Below, piece after piece: positions 8,601-21,011 of a stretch of DNA of 59,040 nt (position 1 is its first letter; every line of letters starts with the position of its first letter). Origin of the DNA: Oscillospiraceae bacterium (GTDB lineage: Bacteria; Bacillota; Clostridia; Oscillospirales; Oscillospiraceae); NCBI GenBank assembly GCA_009781515.1, contig WQXY01000013.1:1-59040 (forward strand). Reading direction: 5' to 3'. Under the pieces are notes generated by a model. That model was not told where the DNA came from, ran no database searches, and saw only the letters and a program-made list of their open reading frames with translations. The translations under genes were made by a program, and so were the position numbers.

Positions 8601-8833
8601 TCGATAAGATGCGTAGTGTAACTGCGGATAATTTAGCAAAGTATGCAGCGTATGCACGTGCTTTGGTCGGCACATGTAACGGTGTTGCCGCAAGTAATCT
8701 GTCTCAAAAAGCAAGGCGTTTGGAAAAGCTTGCCGAGAGCGGCGACCTAAGCGCAGTGCTCGAAGAAAATCCGGCGTTTATAAAAGACGCCGAAGTTTTG
8801 ATAAAAAATATTAAAGAGTGGTTAATTAAGTAG
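5669..8833 (+). CDS. Seven-helix hybrid sensor histidine kinase with receiver and degenerate HPt-like tail
   Basis: This 1054-residue membrane sensor kinase has about seven hydrophobic segments (residues 8-226), the arrangement of the 7TM histidine-kinase sensor module. After these come a PAS-like stretch (about 240-345), a GAF domain (about 350-520), a HisKA dimerisation domain with the phospho-accepting His549 in SHEIRTPMN, and a HATPase with N box [10 protein letters not shown]1 DTGIGI and G2 [10 protein letters not shown] receiver domain follows with Asp859 in [10 protein letters not shown] and the conserved SKP lysine. The last 110 residues resemble an HPt bundle, but the expected His is Arg997 (ARALVG where AHALKG is usual). 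Phosphate may thus stop at the receiver. No response regulator gene is nearby, so the output is unknown. Confidence 0.92.
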   Translation: MPDGTNYGVYIALLFFLCCGGYVFISARTIVSDLRSKLHREHFLAVSCVILSCLFYGLMTIARDDFTIRLFWAAGYISYSMFLPFWLRFTSNMYEIKNKIVKYMAESGLAVISLILAFIAVISSDVKFVSTKYGNQFSYSDSVLFTIIAIYVFFLSMCVFTSHIMWWQESKVQRQRVQQQVFLILSLIFAPLGYITDFVIPTFTPYPFVPLVSVLLFPPGLQLYISMHKNRTLSITVRNVSGYIFESVTMPVLVVNHENHVSLENKAALDFFDESLIGKNIAEIISFEGIPPEQSLFNKDIISNCVLVETPLGSRICDMLLSVENDKYGHALCKVIILRDITDSNRKDNLLIAVNKAASILLTTREDEDIEIPLMESMKLVGQSMEADRVHLWQVKTVDGELQFMHACLWLSDAERAKPGVLKGDISSYANINKWIEKFKRNEPIVGPTSKLEKSEAEFFLNLGLKTVALIPLHLDEEFWGVIGIGDCKRERNFTEDEVAIMRSVSLMMASAVNQQARIDKRTYELAVTRDEARAANQAKSEFLANMSHEIRTPMNVIVGLTGLLMEEENYSIEVKESIEKINTAGTTLMRLINDVLDISKIESGKFTLVPTEYELASMLHDVIILNVDRIGDKPITFNLDIADDVLFKLYGDDVRVKQVLVNLLSNAFKYTRKGTVTLGVNTERTMDNDVNVTFTIADTGIGIKPEDLEKLFTDYNQVDTRANRIIEGTGLGLSIAKGLSELMGGDIKVESQYGVGTVFHFTIPQGFISDEQINDSTINNLKAYQYREAKSTVGSNKIERPNLSWATVLVVDDNPTNLDVARWMLKKYQIKVDCVLNGHDAIDRIKRGEPKYDAVFMDHMMPGMDGIETAKWIRGVNTDYVKELPIIALTANALAGSERLFLDEGFQAFISKPINIEKLDTVLRKWIIKDRDMSIPKETESGGLDINMDMALTIYRNDEKILRNVLQSFTVYVPADLDKMRSVTADNLAKYAAYARALVGTCNGVAASNLSQKARRLEKLAESGDLSAVLEENPAFIKDAEVLIKNIKEWLIK

Positions 8834-9007
8834 CTCAGTTATATTATCAAGCTCTTGTTTTAATTCTTCAATTTCTATAGTTTCGCCGTAGATATCTTCA
8901 ACGTGCTCAAGCACATTTGACAGGTTATTTACGGCGCTTTTGTAGTCACCGTCGTCGGTTGCTTTTGATACATTATCAATTAACTTATCAACCTGTGAAA
9001 CTTCCAT
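8822..9007 (-). CDS. Small acidic helical protein, unknown
   Basis: Sixty-one residues starting [20 protein letters not shown], acidic and probably all helical, with a heptad-like pattern ([24 protein letters not shown]). I do not recognise the family. The ATG at 9007 has AAGGA 8 bases upstream, which favours it over a longer version beginning at 9076. The gene lies tail to tail with the histidine kinase, and the two stop codons overlap by 12 bases. An inverted repeat (9051-9079) sits upstream. It could be a real small gene or a conserved-looking accident; the good ribosome binding site supports it. Confidence 0.6.
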   Translation of the reverse strand: MEVSQVDKLIDNVSKATDDGDYKSAVNNLSNVLEHVEDIYGETIEIEELKQELDNITELLN

Positions 9008-9050
9008 AAAAAAATCCTTGACAACAAAAGTGGGTATGTTATAATAGGAA

Positions 9051-9079
9051 GTTGTGTGCAAAAATCTGATACACACAAC
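9051..9079. repeat. Inverted repeat upstream of the small acidic gene and rpoB
   Basis: GTTGTGTG (9051-9058) and CACACAAC (9072-9079) form a perfect 8-bp inverted repeat around a 13-base centre. There is no T-run, so it is more like an operator or a stable hairpin than a terminator. It lies 44 bases upstream of the small gene start and about 135 bases upstream of rpoB. Confidence 0.5.
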
Positions 9080-9115
9080 ATCCCTACCTAAAATACTCTA
9101 TCATTTTGTCGTTTA

Positions 9116-9143
9116 TTTGTCAATATAGACCAAAAAGATATCT
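9116..9143 (+). promoter_or_regulatory. Candidate promoter of rpoB
   Basis: TTGTCA (9116-9121), a 16-base spacer and TATCTA (9138-9143) are the best match I find upstream of rpoB. The -10 box is poor, so the call is tentative. Downstream, a near-perfect 13-base direct repeat (9158-9170 and 9179-9191) sits in the leader. Confidence 0.35.
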
Positions 9144-9214
9144 AACAACGCTGCCGTGAGTGTCGCAAATTAACCGCAGAGTCTCGCAAATCTTTATTAT
9201 TAGAGGTGGAGCAG

Positions 9215-12200
9215 ATGCCAAAAGATGTTGTTTACGGGAAAACGCTGCGAAAAAGTTATGCAAAGACAGAAGAAATCCAAGAGATGCCAAATCTTTTGGA
9301 AATTCAGAAGAATTCGTATAACTGGTTTCTCGAAACGGGGCTTCGTGAGGTCTTTCGCGATGTTGACGCGATAGTTGACCACACAGGAAGCCTTGAATTA
9401 TCATTCATTGACTATAATATGAATGATACACCCAAGTACACTATTGAGGAGTGCAAAGCAAGGGATGCAACCTATGCAGCTCCGATTAAGGTCAGTGTGC
9501 GGCTCAGAAACAAGGAAACCGAGGAGATTAAAGAACAGGAAATCTTCATGGGCGATTTTCCTGTTATGACCAATGCCGGTACTTTCATAATCAACGGAGC
9601 AGAGCGTGTTGTTGTTTCTCAAATAATCCGCTCACCGAGTGTTTATTATGAAAAGAAAACCGACATCAAAACAGCGATTACAATTTTTGCAGCCACATTA
9701 ATACCATATCGTGGCGCATGGCTTGAGTACGAAACAGACGCGTCCGACGGATTTTTTGTCCGTGTCGACAAAAACAGAAAGCTCCCCGTAACATGGTTGC
9801 TTCGTGCAATCGGCAGACGCAGCGACAACCCGACATCTCATGTGTCGGCGCTTGGCGCTGAAAACGGTGCGGAAACAACAGAGCAGCTAAAGGCTATTTT
9901 CGGAAACGACCCAAGGATACTTGCCACACTCGAAAAAGACACATGCGTTTCTTCCGAAGATGCACTTATTGAGCTTTACAGAAGACTTCGCCCGGGCGAC
10001 CCGCCGACAGTTGAAAGTGCTCAAACACTTCTGAACAATCTGTTCTTCGACTCCCGCAGATATGATATTTCTACAGTAGGACGCTATAAGTTTAATAAAA
10101 AACTGTCAATATGGTCGAGACTTGAAAACCAAACTCTTGCACAGCCCGTTTCCGACCCGATGACAGGTGAGATTATCGCCGAAGCAGGTGAGAAACTTAC
10201 ACGCAAGCGTGCAATTGAAATTGATGACCGTGGTGTCAACGATGCTTATGTCCTAAATGACGGGCAGGAAATCAAAGTATTTTCAAACGGAATGGTCAGA
10301 CTTGACGGATTTGTCGATTTTGACCCGATAGAAGAACTCGGCATAAAGGAAAGAGTTCGTTTTGTCATACTGAAAAAACTCTTGGAAGAACATAAAGGTA
10401 AAGACAAAGCATCACGCGAAGCACTTAAAGATGCAATCCGTGACAATGTTGACCTGCTTATTCCAAAGCATCTTATTGCTGATGATATTTTCGCATCGGT
10501 CAACTACCTCAATTGCATTTCTTATGACATCGGCGAGCCTGATGACATTGACCACCTTGGAAACCGCCGCCTGAGAAGTGTCGGCGAGCTTCTGCAAAAC
10601 CAGTTCCGCGTTGGTTTTTCTCGCATGGAGCGTGTTATCAGAGAGAGAATGACACTGCAAGACCTCGACATAATCACACCGCAATCACTTATCAACATCA
10701 GACCTGTTACAGCGTCTGTTAAAGAATTTTTCGGTTCGTCGCCGCTTTCGCAGTTCATGGACCAGACAAACCCGCTTGCCGAACTTACACACAAGCGCCG
10801 TCTTTCAGCCCTCGGACCGGGCGGTCTGTCGAGAGAGCGTGCAAGCTTTGACGTGCGTGACGTTCACTACAGTCACTACGGACGTATGTGTCCGATTGAA
10901 ACTCCGGAGGGTCCAAACATCGGACTTATTTCATACCTTGCATCTTATGCGAGAGTTAATGAATACGGATTTATGATTGCGCCGTTCCGTAAGGTTGACA
11001 AAGAAACCATGCGTGTTACGGAAGAAGTCGTCTACCTCACGGCAGATATGGAAGACCAGTACATTATCGCTCAAGCAACAGAACCCGTCGATAAAAACGG
11101 GGTTCTACAAAACGAGCGTATCACATGCCGTCACAGAGACGAAATAATGGAAGTCAACCGCAATATGATTGACTTTATTGACGTTTCACCGAGTATGATG
11201 GTTTCTATCGCAACAGCAATGATACCGTTTCTTGAAAACGACGACGCAAACCGTGCACTCATGGGTGCAAACATGCAGCGTCAGGCAGTGCCGCTTCTGA
11301 TACCGGAAGCTCCGATTGTTGCAACGGGTATTGAGCATAAATGCGCTGTTGACTCTACGGTTGTGCTCTCGGCACTTGGTGACGGTGTTGTTACATATGT
11401 TTCGTCAACTCACATAAAGATAAAATACGATGACTCAAAAATCGGCACTGTCGACCATGAGCTTACAAAGTTTGCCCGAAGCAATCAGGGCACATGTACA
11501 ACACAGCGTCCGATCGTATCTGTCGGCGACCGTGTACATTTAGACGAGATTATAGCCGACGGACCGTCAACATGTGAGGGTGAAATATCTCTCGGTAAAA
11601 ATATTTTGGTTGGCTTTATGACATGGGAGGGCTACAACTATGAGGACGCAATCCTCATAAATGAACGCCTTGCAATGGATGACGTGTTTACCTCAATTCA
11701 TATTGAAGAGCATGAAATCGATGCCCGTGACACAAAGCTCGGACCCGAAGAAATCACACGTGATATTCCCGGTGTCGGTGAGGACGCACTGCGTTATCTC
11801 GACGAGCGCGGAATTATCAGCGTCGGTGCAGAGGTTACTGCAGGTGACATTCTTGTCGGTAAGGTTACACCAAAGGGTGAAACAGACCTCACACCGGAAG
11901 AGCGTCTGCTTCGTGCGATATTCGGCGAAAAAGCGCGCGAGGTTCGTGACACATCTCTTAAAGTACCGCACGGTGAGAGCGGAATTGTCGTTGACGTTAA
12001 GGTTTTCACACGTAAAAACGGCGATGAACTCAACCCGGGAGTTAATATGGTAGTACGTTGCTACATCGCACATAAACGTAAAATTTCTGTCGGCGACAAA
12101 ATGGCGGGACGCCACGGTAACAAGGGTGTTGTTTCGCGTATTCTTCCAAAAGAAGACATGCCATACATGCCCGACGGTACATCACTTGACATTATTCTCA

Positions 12201-13042
12201 ATCCGCTCGGTGTTCCCTCACGTATGAATATCGGTCAGGTTCTTGAAGTTCACCTTGGTTACGCGGCAAAAACTTTGGGTTGGAAAGTTGCAACCCCGAT
12301 ATTTAACGGAGCGCATGAGCAGGATATTTGGGATACGCTCAAACATGCGGGACTAAGTGAAGACGGAAAGAGTATTCTTTATGACGGAAGAACAGGTGAG
12401 CCGTTTGACAATCCTGTCACAGTCGGTTACGTTTACTTCTTAAAGCTTCACCACCTTGTTGATGACAAAATCCACGCCCGCTCGACAGGACCGTACAGCC
12501 TTGTTACGCAGCAGCCGCTCGGCGGTAAGGCGCAGTTTGGCGGTCAGCGTTTCGGTGAAATGGAAGTGTGGGCACTTGAAGCATACGGTGCGGCATACAC
12601 GCTGCAAGAGATACTGACAGTTAAGTCTGACGACGTTACAGGAAGAGTCAGAACATATGAAGCAATCGTTAAGGGGCATAACATTCCCAAGCCGGGTGTG
12701 CCGGAGTCCTTTAAGGTTCTTGTTAAAGAGCTGCAGTCACTTTGTCTCGATGTCCGCGTTCTTGATGAAAACGGAATGAAAATCGACCTCAAGGGTGACG
12801 ACGGCGACGACAGAGACGACAACTTCCGTGACAACAGTCAGTACAAGAGCACAGATGAAAGCTTCGTTTCTCACGGCTACTCAGTGCAAGATATTGACGA
12901 GATGGTCGAGGGCGAGTTTGAGGAAGAAGATGACAGCGGCGGCTATGAAGAAGATGATGAAAGTTTATTAGAGGATTTGGAAAACGAGGATTTTCTCGAG
13001 TTTGAAGTATCCGAAGAAAACACAGAGGAGGAGAGCGAGTAA
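9215..13042 (+). CDS. rpoB: RNA polymerase beta subunit
   Basis: The beta subunit forms the catalytic cleft of RNA polymerase and part of the rifampicin pocket. The 1275 residues align along the family: [29 protein letters not shown] and [14 protein letters not shown] mark the rifampicin region; [13 protein letters not shown] and [21 protein letters not shown] are in the C-terminal half. It ends in a long acidic tail, as in other Firmicutes. The ATG at 9215 follows GAGGTGG by 5 bases and is preferred to a GTG at 9206. The stop overlaps the rpoC start (TAATG). No rplJ/rplL lies upstream, unlike most genomes. Pro510 stands where E. coli and B. subtilis have Gln in SSQLSQF. Confidence 0.98.
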   Translation: MPKDVVYGKTLRKSYAKTEEIQEMPNLLEIQKNSYNWFLETGLREVFRDVDAIVDHTGSLELSFIDYNMNDTPKYTIEECKARDATYAAPIKVSVRLRNKETEEIKEQEIFMGDFPVMTNAGTFIINGAERVVVSQIIRSPSVYYEKKTDIKTAITIFAATLIPYRGAWLEYETDASDGFFVRVDKNRKLPVTWLLRAIGRRSDNPTSHVSALGAENGAETTEQLKAIFGNDPRILATLEKDTCVSSEDALIELYRRLRPGDPPTVESAQTLLNNLFFDSRRYDISTVGRYKFNKKLSIWSRLENQTLAQPVSDPMTGEIIAEAGEKLTRKRAIEIDDRGVNDAYVLNDGQEIKVFSNGMVRLDGFVDFDPIEELGIKERVRFVILKKLLEEHKGKDKASREALKDAIRDNVDLLIPKHLIADDIFASVNYLNCISYDIGEPDDIDHLGNRRLRSVGELLQNQFRVGFSRMERVIRERMTLQDLDIITPQSLINIRPVTASVKEFFGSSPLSQFMDQTNPLAELTHKRRLSALGPGGLSRERASFDVRDVHYSHYGRMCPIETPEGPNIGLISYLASYARVNEYGFMIAPFRKVDKETMRVTEEVVYLTADMEDQYIIAQATEPVDKNGVLQNERITCRHRDEIMEVNRNMIDFIDVSPSMMVSIATAMIPFLENDDANRALMGANMQRQAVPLLIPEAPIVATGIEHKCAVDSTVVLSALGDGVVTYVSSTHIKIKYDDSKIGTVDHELTKFARSNQGTCTTQRPIVSVGDRVHLDEIIADGPSTCEGEISLGKNILVGFMTWEGYNYEDAILINERLAMDDVFTSIHIEEHEIDARDTKLGPEEITRDIPGVGEDALRYLDERGIISVGAEVTAGDILVGKVTPKGETDLTPEERLLRAIFGEKAREVRDTSLKVPHGESGIVVDVKVFTRKNGDELNPGVNMVVRCYIAHKRKISVGDKMAGRHGNKGVVSRILPKEDMPYMPDGTSLDIILNPLGVPSRMNIGQVLEVHLGYAAKTLGWKVATPIFNGAHEQDIWDTLKHAGLSEDGKSILYDGRTGEPFDNPVTVGYVYFLKLHHLVDDKIHARSTGPYSLVTQQPLGGKAQFGGQRFGEMEVWALEAYGAAYTLQEILTVKSDDVTGRVRTYEAIVKGHNIPKPGVPESFKVLVKELQSLCLDVRVLDENGMKIDLKGDDGDDRDDNFRDNSQYKSTDESFVSHGYSVQDIDEMVEGEFEEEDDSGGYEEDDESLLEDLENEDFLEFEVSEENTEEESE

Positions 13043-16000
13043 TGGGATTTCTGCCATTTGATGCAATGCAAATAGGGCTTGCCTCACCTGATATGATACG
13101 CAGTTGGTCAAGCGGTGAAGTAAAAAAGCCGGAAACAATTAACTACAGAACATTAAAACCCGAACGTGACGGTCTGTTTTGTGAGCGGATTTTCGGTCCG
13201 TCAAAGGACTGGGAATGTCACTGCGGAAAATTCAAGAAAATCAGATACAAGGGCAAGATTTGCGACCGTTGCGGTGTTGAGATTACAAAATCCAACGTTC
13301 GCCGTGAACGAATGGGGCATATTGACCTTGCAGCGCCCGTTTCACATATCTGGTATTTTAAGGGTATCCCGTCAAGAATGGGACTACTGCTCGATTTGAC
13401 CCCGCGTATTCTTGAAAAGGTACTATATTTTGCAACCTACATAGTCATTGATGAAGGTGACACCCCGCTTAAGAAAAACCAAATTCTCACGGAAAAAGAA
13501 TATCGCGAAATGCGTGAGAAATATGAAGATGATTTCAGAGCAGGAATGGGTGCAGAAGCTATCCGCGACTTACTTGCCGATATTGACATCGAAAAGTTTT
13601 CGGAAAGGCTTAAAGCGGAAGCAAAAGACGCAACAGGTCAAAAGAAAGCAAAGCTTGTCAAAAGACTTGAAGTAGTTGAAGCATTCCGTTTGTCAGGCAA
13701 CGACCCGACATGGATGATTATTGATGTGCTTCCTGTCATTCCTCCCGAAATCAGACCTATGGTTCAGCTTGACGGCGGACGTTTTGCCACATCAGACTTA
13801 AACGACCTGTACAGGCGTGTTATAAACCGCAACAATCGCCTTAAAAGGCTCATTCAGCTTCAAGCTCCCGACATTATTGTCAGAAATGAAAAAAGAATGT
13901 TGCAGGAAGCTGTTGATGCTCTTATCGATAACGGCAGACGCGGCAGAGCGGTTACGGGAGCCAACTCCAGAGCGCTCAAATCACTCTCTGACATGCTCAA
14001 GGGTAAGCAGGGACGTTTCAGACAAAACCTGCTCGGTAAGCGTGTTGACTATTCGGGACGTAGTGTTATCGTTGTAGGACCTGAGCTTAAGCTCTATCAG
14101 TGCGGTGTTCCCAAAGAAATGGCAATTGAGCTTTTCAGACCGTTTGTTATGAAAAAGCTTGTTGAAGACGGCATTTCAAACAATATCAAATCAGCTAAGA
14201 AAATGGTAGACAAAGGTCTTACCGAGGTTTGGGATGCACTTGAAGTTGTCATTAAAGAACACCCGGTACTTCTCAACAGAGCACCTACCTTGCACAGATT
14301 AGGCATACAGGCATTTGAACCAATTCTTGTTGAGGGTCGTGCACTTATGCTTCACCCGCTTGTCTGTACCGCATATAACGCAGACTTTGACGGCGACCAA
14401 ATGGCAATACACGTTCCTCTTTCGGCAGAGGCACAGGCGGAAGCACGTATTCTCATGCTCTCTGCAAATAATCTGCTCCACCCGAAAGACGGCCACCCCG
14501 TCACAGTCCCAACCCACGACATGATACTCGGCTCATACTATCTGACACTCCAAAAAGATGATGAGAAAGGCACAGGTAAGTTCTTTGTTTCACCAAACGA
14601 AGCACTCATGGCTTACCAATGTGACGATGTTGGCATTCATGCCCCGATAAATGTACGTATTACGAAAGAAATCGACGGAGTCGAGCACTATAAAACAATT
14701 CAGACAACCGTCGGCAGAATTATCTTCAACGAGCCGCTTCCGCAGGACTTGGGCTTTGTTGACAGAACAGACCCCGAGCAGTTCTTTAATTACGAGATTG
14801 ATTTCAGAACAGGAAAAGACGAGCTTGGTAAAATCATCGAGCGTTGTATTTCAAAGCACGGCTTTACAAGGTCGGCGTCGGTTCTTGATAAAATCAAAAC
14901 TCTCGGCTTCAAATACTCAACTCAAGGTGCAATCACAATTTCAATATCAGACATGACCGTTCCCGATGCAAAGTGGACTCTCATCCGACAAACCGAAAAG
15001 AAAGTTGTTACGATTGAAGACCAGTACAAACGCGGCTTTATCACAGACGACGAGAGATACCGCCTTGTTGTTAAAGAATGGGAAAAAACAACCAAGGATA
15101 TTGAAAACACGCTGCTGCAAGACACACTGAGCGAATACAACCCCGTGTATATGATGGCAAACTCCGGTGCGCGCGGAAGTAAGACGCAGATTAAGCAGCT
15201 TGCAGGTATGCGCGGTCTTGTGCAGAACACAATCGGACGCACAATCGAAATCCCGATTAAAGCTAACTTCCGTGAGGGTCTTACGGTTCTTGAATACTTT
15301 GTTTCCTCACGAGGAGCGAGGAAAGGACTTGCTGACACCGCTCTTCGTACAGCAGACTCCGGATATCTTACACGCCGTCTTGTCGACGTCTCGCAAGATG
15401 TCATCGTCCGTGAAAAGGACTGCGGCACAAGCGACGGTATCATGGCAGCGGAAATTGTAAGAAGCGGAAGCATTATAAGCAGCTTTGGCGAGGTTATACA
15501 CGGTAGGTTCCCGGCTGTCGACATTATAAATCCCAAAACAAAAGAAGTTCTTTTCACAAAGGACCACATGCTTATAAACAGTGACTCAATAAAACTTGCC
15601 GAGCATGGCATTACAACCGTAAAAGTACGCACTGCCATGGACTGTGAGTCACGAAGCGGTATATGTGCAATGTGCTACGGTATCAACCTTGCAACAGGAA
15701 CTGTCGTTTCAATCGGTGAGGCTGTCGGCGTTATTGCCGCACAATCAATCGGTGAGCCCGGTACGCAGCTTACAATGAGAACTTTCCACACGGGTGGTGT
15801 TGTCGGTGACGATATTACTCAAGGTCTGCCGCGTGTTGAGGAACTCTTTGAAGCGCGCAAACCGAAGAAAATGGCAATTCTCTCAGATATCGACGGTATT
15901 GTAGAAATTGAAGAAACAAGAAGAGATGCAATAAAATCAATAGCTGTCACAAACGCCGAAAGCGGTGATACAAGAGCATATCAAACACCGTATTTCTCGG

Positions 16001-16659
16001 GAATAAGAGTCAAATCCGGCGATATTGTCAAAGCGGGCGATAAACTGACCGAGGGAGCTCTTAATCCTCACGATATTATGCGCATACTCGGAAAAGACGC
16101 AACACAGGCATATATAATATCCGAGGTTCAAGTTGTTTACCGTCAGCAGGGCGTTGACATTAACGACAAGCATATTGAAGTTATTGTGCGTCAAATGATG
16201 AGAAAAGTCAGAGTTGAAGACGGCGGCGATACAGAACTTCTTGCCGGAACAACTATAGACGCCAACGACATTAAGTCCGCAAACGCTGCAATTACAAAGA
16301 GAATTGAAGCAGGGGAAGCAGAGCTGCGCTTTGCAGAGTCCTCACCGCTTCTAATGGGAATAACCAAAGCTTCTCTTGCAACAGAGTCATTCTTGTCGGC
16401 TGCTTCTTTCCAAGAAACAACAAAAGTCTTGACCGAAGCTGCCATAAAGGGTAAAGTAGACAGACTTATCGGTCTTAAAGAGAACGTCATTATCGGTAAA
16501 CTCGTTCCTGCGGGAAGCGGATTGTCAATATATCGCAGATTTGACAGTGACATTGAACGCGGCGACAGATACTATTCAATGAGCGACTATGACCGCTTTG
16601 ACAAGGAAGACGAAGATGTTGATTTATCGGTACTTATCGGTTCCGGTAACGCACTATAA
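13042..16659 (+). CDS. rpoC: RNA polymerase beta' subunit
   Basis: The beta' subunit holds the active-site magnesium, shown by [14 protein letters not shown]. The N-terminal zinc site (CHCGKFK...CDRCGVE), the clamp helices, the [14 protein letters not shown]-type segment ([14 protein letters not shown]) and the trigger-loop region [16 protein letters not shown] are all present. The 1205 residues are normal for Firmicutes. It is translationally coupled to rpoB through TAATG, and rpsL follows after 23 bases. Confidence 0.98.
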   Translation: MGFLPFDAMQIGLASPDMIRSWSSGEVKKPETINYRTLKPERDGLFCERIFGPSKDWECHCGKFKKIRYKGKICDRCGVEITKSNVRRERMGHIDLAAPVSHIWYFKGIPSRMGLLLDLTPRILEKVLYFATYIVIDEGDTPLKKNQILTEKEYREMREKYEDDFRAGMGAEAIRDLLADIDIEKFSERLKAEAKDATGQKKAKLVKRLEVVEAFRLSGNDPTWMIIDVLPVIPPEIRPMVQLDGGRFATSDLNDLYRRVINRNNRLKRLIQLQAPDIIVRNEKRMLQEAVDALIDNGRRGRAVTGANSRALKSLSDMLKGKQGRFRQNLLGKRVDYSGRSVIVVGPELKLYQCGVPKEMAIELFRPFVMKKLVEDGISNNIKSAKKMVDKGLTEVWDALEVVIKEHPVLLNRAPTLHRLGIQAFEPILVEGRALMLHPLVCTAYNADFDGDQMAIHVPLSAEAQAEARILMLSANNLLHPKDGHPVTVPTHDMILGSYYLTLQKDDEKGTGKFFVSPNEALMAYQCDDVGIHAPINVRITKEIDGVEHYKTIQTTVGRIIFNEPLPQDLGFVDRTDPEQFFNYEIDFRTGKDELGKIIERCISKHGFTRSASVLDKIKTLGFKYSTQGAITISISDMTVPDAKWTLIRQTEKKVVTIEDQYKRGFITDDERYRLVVKEWEKTTKDIENTLLQDTLSEYNPVYMMANSGARGSKTQIKQLAGMRGLVQNTIGRTIEIPIKANFREGLTVLEYFVSSRGARKGLADTALRTADSGYLTRRLVDVSQDVIVREKDCGTSDGIMAAEIVRSGSIISSFGEVIHGRFPAVDIINPKTKEVLFTKDHMLINSDSIKLAEHGITTVKVRTAMDCESRSGICAMCYGINLATGTVVSIGEAVGVIAAQSIGEPGTQLTMRTFHTGGVVGDDITQGLPRVEELFEARKPKKMAILSDIDGIVEIEETRRDAIKSIAVTNAESGDTRAYQTPYFSGIRVKSGDIVKAGDKLTEGALNPHDIMRILGKDATQAYIISEVQVVYRQQGVDINDKHIEVIVRQMMRKVRVEDGGDTELLAGTTIDANDIKSANAAITKRIEAGEAELRFAESSPLLMGITKASLATESFLSAASFQETTKVLTEAAIKGKVDRLIGLKENVIIGKLVPAGSGLSIYRRFDSDIERGDRYYSMSDYDRFDKEDEDVDLSVLIGSGNAL

Positions 16660-16682
16660 CACTATAGGAAAGGAGGAGGAAA

Positions 16683-17102
16683 ATGCCTACATTTAATCAG
16701 CTTGTTAGAAAAGGTAGAAAAAAACTGACTTATAAATCCAACTCGCCTGCGATGCAAAAGGGACTTAATACACTTCAAAACGCAGAAACCGACGTGTCTT
16801 CATCCCAAAAACGCGGTGTATGTACAGCGGTCAGAACTGCCACACCGAAAAAACCAAATTCGGCACTTCGTAAGATTGCACGTGTCAGATTAACAAACGG
16901 ACATGAGGTTACAGCCTACATTCCGGGCGTCGGACACAATCTGCAAGAGCACTCAGTCGTTATGATACGCGGCGGTCGTGTAAAAGACCTTCCCGGTGTT
17001 CGTTATCATATCGTCCGCGGTTCTCTTGATACACAGGGTGTAGAAGGTCGTCAGCAGTCGAGGTCAAAATATGGCTCAAAGAAGCCAAAAGGCACTAAGT
17101 AA
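16683..17102 (+). CDS. rpsL: Ribosomal protein S12
   Basis: The 139-residue S12 of the 30S decoding centre. [11 protein letters not shown] and [10 protein letters not shown] contain the two lysines that set streptomycin sensitivity, both unchanged. A strong AGGAGG lies upstream of the ATG. In B. subtilis an L7Ae-like gene (ybxF) sits between rpoC and rpsL; here there is none. It starts the rpsL-rpsG-fusA segment. Confidence 0.98.
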   Translation: MPTFNQLVRKGRKKLTYKSNSPAMQKGLNTLQNAETDVSSSQKRGVCTAVRTATPKKPNSALRKIARVRLTNGHEVTAYIPGVGHNLQEHSVVMIRGGRVKDLPGVRYHIVRGSLDTQGVEGRQQSRSKYGSKKPKGTK

Positions 17103-17114
17103 GGAGGAAGTATA

Positions 17115-17585
17115 ATGCCAAGAAGAGGCAGTGTACCAAAAAGGGAAGTCCTGCCGGACCCCATATATAACTCAATTATCGTTACAAGACTGGTAAACAG
17201 TATCATGCTTGACGGTAAAAAAGGCGTTGCTCAAAAGGTCGTATACGGAGCATTTGACATAGTAAAAGAGAAATCCGGAAAGGACCCTCTCGATGTCTTT
17301 ATTGCGGCTTTAGAGAACATAATGCCTACACTTGAAGTTAAGGCACGCCGTGTCGGTGGTGCAACATATCAAGTGCCAATCGAAGTAAGAGCGGAAAGAC
17401 GTCAGGCTCTCGGACTTCGTTGGCTTACAAGCTATGCAAGAGGACGCAACGAAAAAACAATGAAAGAACGTCTTGCAGGCGAAGTTCTTGATGCATCAAA
17501 CAACACGGGAGCAGCAGTTAAAAAACGCGAAGATACGCATAAAATGGCTGACTCTAACAAAGCCTTTGCGCACTACCGTTGGTAA
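17115..17585 (+). CDS. rpsG: Ribosomal protein S7
   Basis: The 156-residue S7 nucleates assembly of the 30S head. It begins [20 protein letters not shown], with the usual [12 protein letters not shown] and [14 protein letters not shown] segments and the end FAHYRW. GGAGG precedes the ATG. It lies 12 bases after rpsL and 16 bases before fusA. Confidence 0.98.
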   Translation: MPRRGSVPKREVLPDPIYNSIIVTRLVNSIMLDGKKGVAQKVVYGAFDIVKEKSGKDPLDVFIAALENIMPTLEVKARRVGGATYQVPIEVRAERRQALGLRWLTSYARGRNEKTMKERLAGEVLDASNNTGAAVKKREDTHKMADSNKAFAHYRW

Positions 17586-17601
17586 TAAGGATGTGAGCCG
17601 T

Positions 17602-19677
17602 ATGTCAAGAGAGTATGCTCTTGAGAAAACGCGGAATATTGGCATTATGGCTCATATTGACGCGGGAAAAACAACTACAACAGAGAGAATTTTGTTCTTT
17701 ACGGGACGCACTTACAAAATGGGTGAGGTCCATGAGGGCACTGCTATCATGGACTGGAGAGAACAGGAGCAAAAACGCGGAATTACAATCACCTCCGCAG
17801 CGACTACATGCTATTGGAATGACCACCGTATCAATGTAATCGACACACCCGGACATGTCGATTTTACGGTTGAGGTGGAAAGGTCGCTTCGGGTGCTCGA
17901 CGGCAGTGTTGCCGTTATGTGTGCAAAGGGTGGAGTGGAGCCGCAGTCTGAAACCGTATGGAGGCAGGCAAATCATTATGATGTGCCTCGCCTTATCTAT
18001 GTTAATAAAATGGATATCACAGGTGCTGATTTTCACAATGTTATCAGTATGGTTCATGACAGACTCAAGGCAAATGCAGTTCCAATTCAGCTGCCTATAG
18101 GAGCAGAAGCGGGTTTTAAGGGTATAATCGACCTTGTTGAAATGAGGGCGGACATTTATTACGATGACCTCGGTACGGATATGCGTGTCGAGGAAATTCC
18201 TGCTGACATGCTTGAGACTGCAAATGATTACAGGCAAAAACTTATTGAAGCGGTTTCCGACTTTGATGAGGACATCATGGAAAAATACATCGAGGGCACA
18301 GATGTTTCTGCAGGCGACTTAAAAACCGCAATCCGCAAGGCTACGCTTTCACTTGAAATGATACCTGTTGTATGCGGTACTTCCTACAGAAACAAAGGCA
18401 TACAAAAACTGCTTGATGCGATTGTAGACTATCTGCCGTCCCCAACCGACGTTGCCGATATTGTCGGTATTCATCGTCACACAGGCAAGGAAGAAAGCCG
18501 TCCTCCGTCAGATGACGCACCGTTTTCAGCTCTTGCTTTTAAGATTGAAACAGACCCGTTTGTGGGCAGACTTTCGTTTTTCAGAGTATACTCAGGCAGT
18601 GCCGCTTCCGGCTCAATGGTCTATAATTCAACAAAGGGTCATAGGGAGCGTCTCGGGCGTATTTTGCAAATGCACTCAAATCACCGTGAAGACATTGAAA
18701 CTGTCTATGCAGGCGACATAGCAGCGGCGGTGGGATTAAAAGACACAACAACGGGAGACACGCTTTGCGACGAAAAGAAGCAGATTATTTTAGAGTCAAT
18801 GGAATTTCCCGAGCCTGTCATTCAAATTGCAATAGAACCAAAGACCAAGGCAGGTCAGGAAAAAATGGCAAACGCATTATCCAAGCTTACAGATGAAGAC
18901 CCGACATTTAGAACATATACAGACGAAGAAACAGGTCAGACAATAATCGCAGGAATGGGCGAGCTTCATTTGGAAATAATTGTTGACAGATTACTTCGCG
19001 AATTCAAAGTGGAAGCTAATGTCGGCAAGCCGCAGGTTTCGTATAAGGAAACAATACGCATTGCAGCTGACGCCGATGTTTCAAATATCCGCCAGACAGG
19101 CGGAAAAGGTCAATATGCTCGAGTTAAAATCCGCATCGAACCCAATGAGTCGGGTGCGGGATATGAGTTTATCAGCAAGGTTGTCGGCGGCGCGATACCC
19201 AAGGAATTAATACCGTCAATAGACGAGGGTATACAAGGCGCTATGATGGCGGGTGTTGTGGCAGGATATCAAGTCGTTGATGTTAGAGTCACACTGCTTG
19301 ACGGCTCGTTTCACGAGGTTGACAGCTCCGAGCTTGCTTTCCGCATTGCAGGCAGCATGGCATATAAAGAAGCAATGATGAAAGCAGACCCTGTACTCCT
19401 TGAGCCGATTATGAAAGTTGCTGTAACTGTACCGGAAGAATATCTCGGTGATGTTATGGGTGATCTAAACTCACGCCGCGGGCAAATTACGGGAATGGAC
19501 TCAAAAAGCGGAGCATCTCAAATCAACTCACTTGTGCCGCTTTCCGAGATGTTCGGATATGCGACAATTCTTCGCTCAAACACTCAAGGCAGAGGGAATT
19601 TCACAATGGAACCGAGCCATTATATCGAGCTTCCTAAGTCACTTCAAGACGAGATTACGGGCGGTTGGCGTTTTTAG
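17602..19677 (+). CDS. fusA: Elongation factor G
   Basis: The ribosomal translocase GTPase. G1 is [10 protein letters not shown]3 DTPGHVDF and G4 NKMD. Domains II to V follow ([33 protein letters not shown] near the end). The ATG at 17602 gives 691 residues, the normal length; the frame is open upstream into rpsG but that part is not homologous. AAGGATGTGA is upstream. It lacks its own visible terminator before the tuf promoter. Confidence 0.98.
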   Translation: MSREYALEKTRNIGIMAHIDAGKTTTTERILFFTGRTYKMGEVHEGTAIMDWREQEQKRGITITSAATTCYWNDHRINVIDTPGHVDFTVEVERSLRVLDGSVAVMCAKGGVEPQSETVWRQANHYDVPRLIYVNKMDITGADFHNVISMVHDRLKANAVPIQLPIGAEAGFKGIIDLVEMRADIYYDDLGTDMRVEEIPADMLETANDYRQKLIEAVSDFDEDIMEKYIEGTDVSAGDLKTAIRKATLSLEMIPVVCGTSYRNKGIQKLLDAIVDYLPSPTDVADIVGIHRHTGKEESRPPSDDAPFSALAFKIETDPFVGRLSFFRVYSGSAASGSMVYNSTKGHRERLGRILQMHSNHREDIETVYAGDIAAAVGLKDTTTGDTLCDEKKQIILESMEFPEPVIQIAIEPKTKAGQEKMANALSKLTDEDPTFRTYTDEETGQTIIAGMGELHLEIIVDRLLREFKVEANVGKPQVSYKETIRIAADADVSNIRQTGGKGQYARVKIRIEPNESGAGYEFISKVVGGAIPKELIPSIDEGIQGAMMAGVVAGYQVVDVRVTLLDGSFHEVDSSELAFRIAGSMAYKEAMMKADPVLLEPIMKVAVTVPEEYLGDVMGDLNSRRGQITGMDSKSGASQINSLVPLSEMFGYATILRSNTQGRGNFTMEPSHYIELPKSLQDEITGGWRF

Positions 19678-19688
19678 AAAAATAAGTG

Positions 19689-19717
19689 TTGCAAATTCTT
19701 AATCTATATTGTACAAT
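19689..19717 (+). promoter_or_regulatory. Separate promoter of tuf
   Basis: TTGCAA (19689-19694), 17 bases, and TACAAT (19712-19717) lie between fusA and tuf, with a leader of about 75 bases before GAGGAGG and the tuf ATG. EF-Tu can thus be made in excess of EF-G. Confidence 0.75.
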
Positions 19718-19799
19718 GTCGGTTGCATGGAATTTCGGCAGTGACCGATATTACTAAGTAAATGATACTTTTTTCACATTGAGGAGGATAATAAGTATA

Positions 19800-20999
19800 A
19801 TGGGTAAGCAAAAGTTTGAAAGAACGAAACCACACGTAAACATTGGCACAATCGGTCACGTTGACCACGGAAAAACAACTCTAACCGCTGCTATCACAAA
19901 GTTTTTGAGCTTGACAGGCGGAGCAAAGTTCGAGTCTTATGACGCAATCGACAAAGCTCCCGAAGAGCGTGAACGTGGTATTACAATCAATACCGCACAC
20001 GTTGAGTATGAGACAGACGCACGTCACTACGCACATGTTGACTGTCCCGGACACGCCGACTACATCAAAAACATGATTACGGGTGCCGCACAAATGGACG
20101 GCTCAATACTCGTTATTTCAGCAGCAGACGGTCCAATGGCACAAACACGCGAGCATATTCTGCTTGCACGTCAAGTTGGTGTTCCTGCAATCGTTGTATT
20201 CCTCAACAAAGCAGACCAAGTCGACGACCCCGAGCTTCTTGAAATCGTTGAAATGGAAGTCCGCGAGCTTCTCTCGAAGTATGAATTCCCGGGCGACGAC
20301 ATTCCGATTATCACAGGAAGCGGACGTAACGCACTCGAGTCAGCATCAACAGACCCGACATCCGCCGAATATGAGTGCATCAAAGCTCTCATGGACGCAG
20401 TTGACTCCTACATTCCGACTCCCGAGCGTAAAGCAGACCTCCCGTTCCTTATGCCTGTTGAAGACACAATGACAATCACAGGTCGCGGAACAGTTGCAAC
20501 AGGTCGTGTTGAGCGTGGTAAGATAAACAAGAACGACAAAGTTGAAATCGTCGGTCTTATGGACGAACCCCGCGAAACAACAATCACAGACATCGAAATG
20601 TTCCGTAAACTTCTTGACTATGCAGAAGCCGGCGACAACATCGGTGCACTGCTTCGTGGTGTTTCAAGAGATGAAATCCAAAGAGGACAAGTTCTTGCGA
20701 AGCCCGGAAGCATTAAGCCGCTCACAAAGTTTAAGGGTCAAGTTTACGTTCTCTCGAAGGACGAAGGCGGACGCCACACACCGTTCTTTAACAACTACCG
20801 CCCGCAGTTCTACTTCCGTACAACAGACGTCACAGGCGTTATCACACTTCCGGCAGGTGTCGAGATGTGTATGCCCGGCGACAACGTTGAGATTGATGTT
20901 GAACTCATCACCCCAATCGCAATAGAAAACGGACTTCGTTTTGCTATCCGCGAGGGTGGACGCACAGTTGGTTCAGGTGTTGTAATCGCCTGTTCATAA
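19800..20999 (+). CDS. tuf: Elongation factor Tu
   Basis: It delivers aminoacyl-tRNA to the ribosome as a GTP complex. G1 is [10 protein letters not shown]3 DCPGHADY and the NKADQ guanine motif is at G4. The start at 19800 ([12 protein letters not shown]) gives 399 residues, the usual size, with GAGGAGG 12 bases upstream; an earlier in-frame ATG at 19779 lacks homology. Its own promoter and a strong terminator make it a largely independent unit. The C-terminus ends VVIACS. Confidence 0.97.
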   Translation: MGKQKFERTKPHVNIGTIGHVDHGKTTLTAAITKFLSLTGGAKFESYDAIDKAPEERERGITINTAHVEYETDARHYAHVDCPGHADYIKNMITGAAQMDGSILVISAADGPMAQTREHILLARQVGVPAIVVFLNKADQVDDPELLEIVEMEVRELLSKYEFPGDDIPIITGSGRNALESASTDPTSAEYECIKALMDAVDSYIPTPERKADLPFLMPVEDTMTITGRGTVATGRVERGKINKNDKVEIVGLMDEPRETTITDIEMFRKLLDYAEAGDNIGALLRGVSRDEIQRGQVLAKPGSIKPLTKFKGQVYVLSKDEGGRHTPFFNNYRPQFYFRTTDVTGVITLPAGVEMCMPGDNVEIDVELITPIAIENGLRFAIREGGRTVGSGVVIACS

Positions 21000-21011
21000 C
21001 AAAATTAAGTA

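Noticed and set aside
9008-9076. Longer N-terminus for the small acidic protein (start at 9076)
   Set aside because: No ribosome binding site there, whereas the ATG at 9007 has AAGGA at proper distance; the extra residues cover the inverted repeat.
14922-15638. Long minus-strand reading frame of 238 codons opposite rpoC
   Set aside because: It lies wholly inside rpoC on the other strand, has no ribosome binding site and low-complexity Ser/Arg composition typical of a shadow frame.
17605-18237. Minus-strand frame of 210 codons opposite fusA
   Set aside because: Shadow of the EF-G gene; no homology or start signal.
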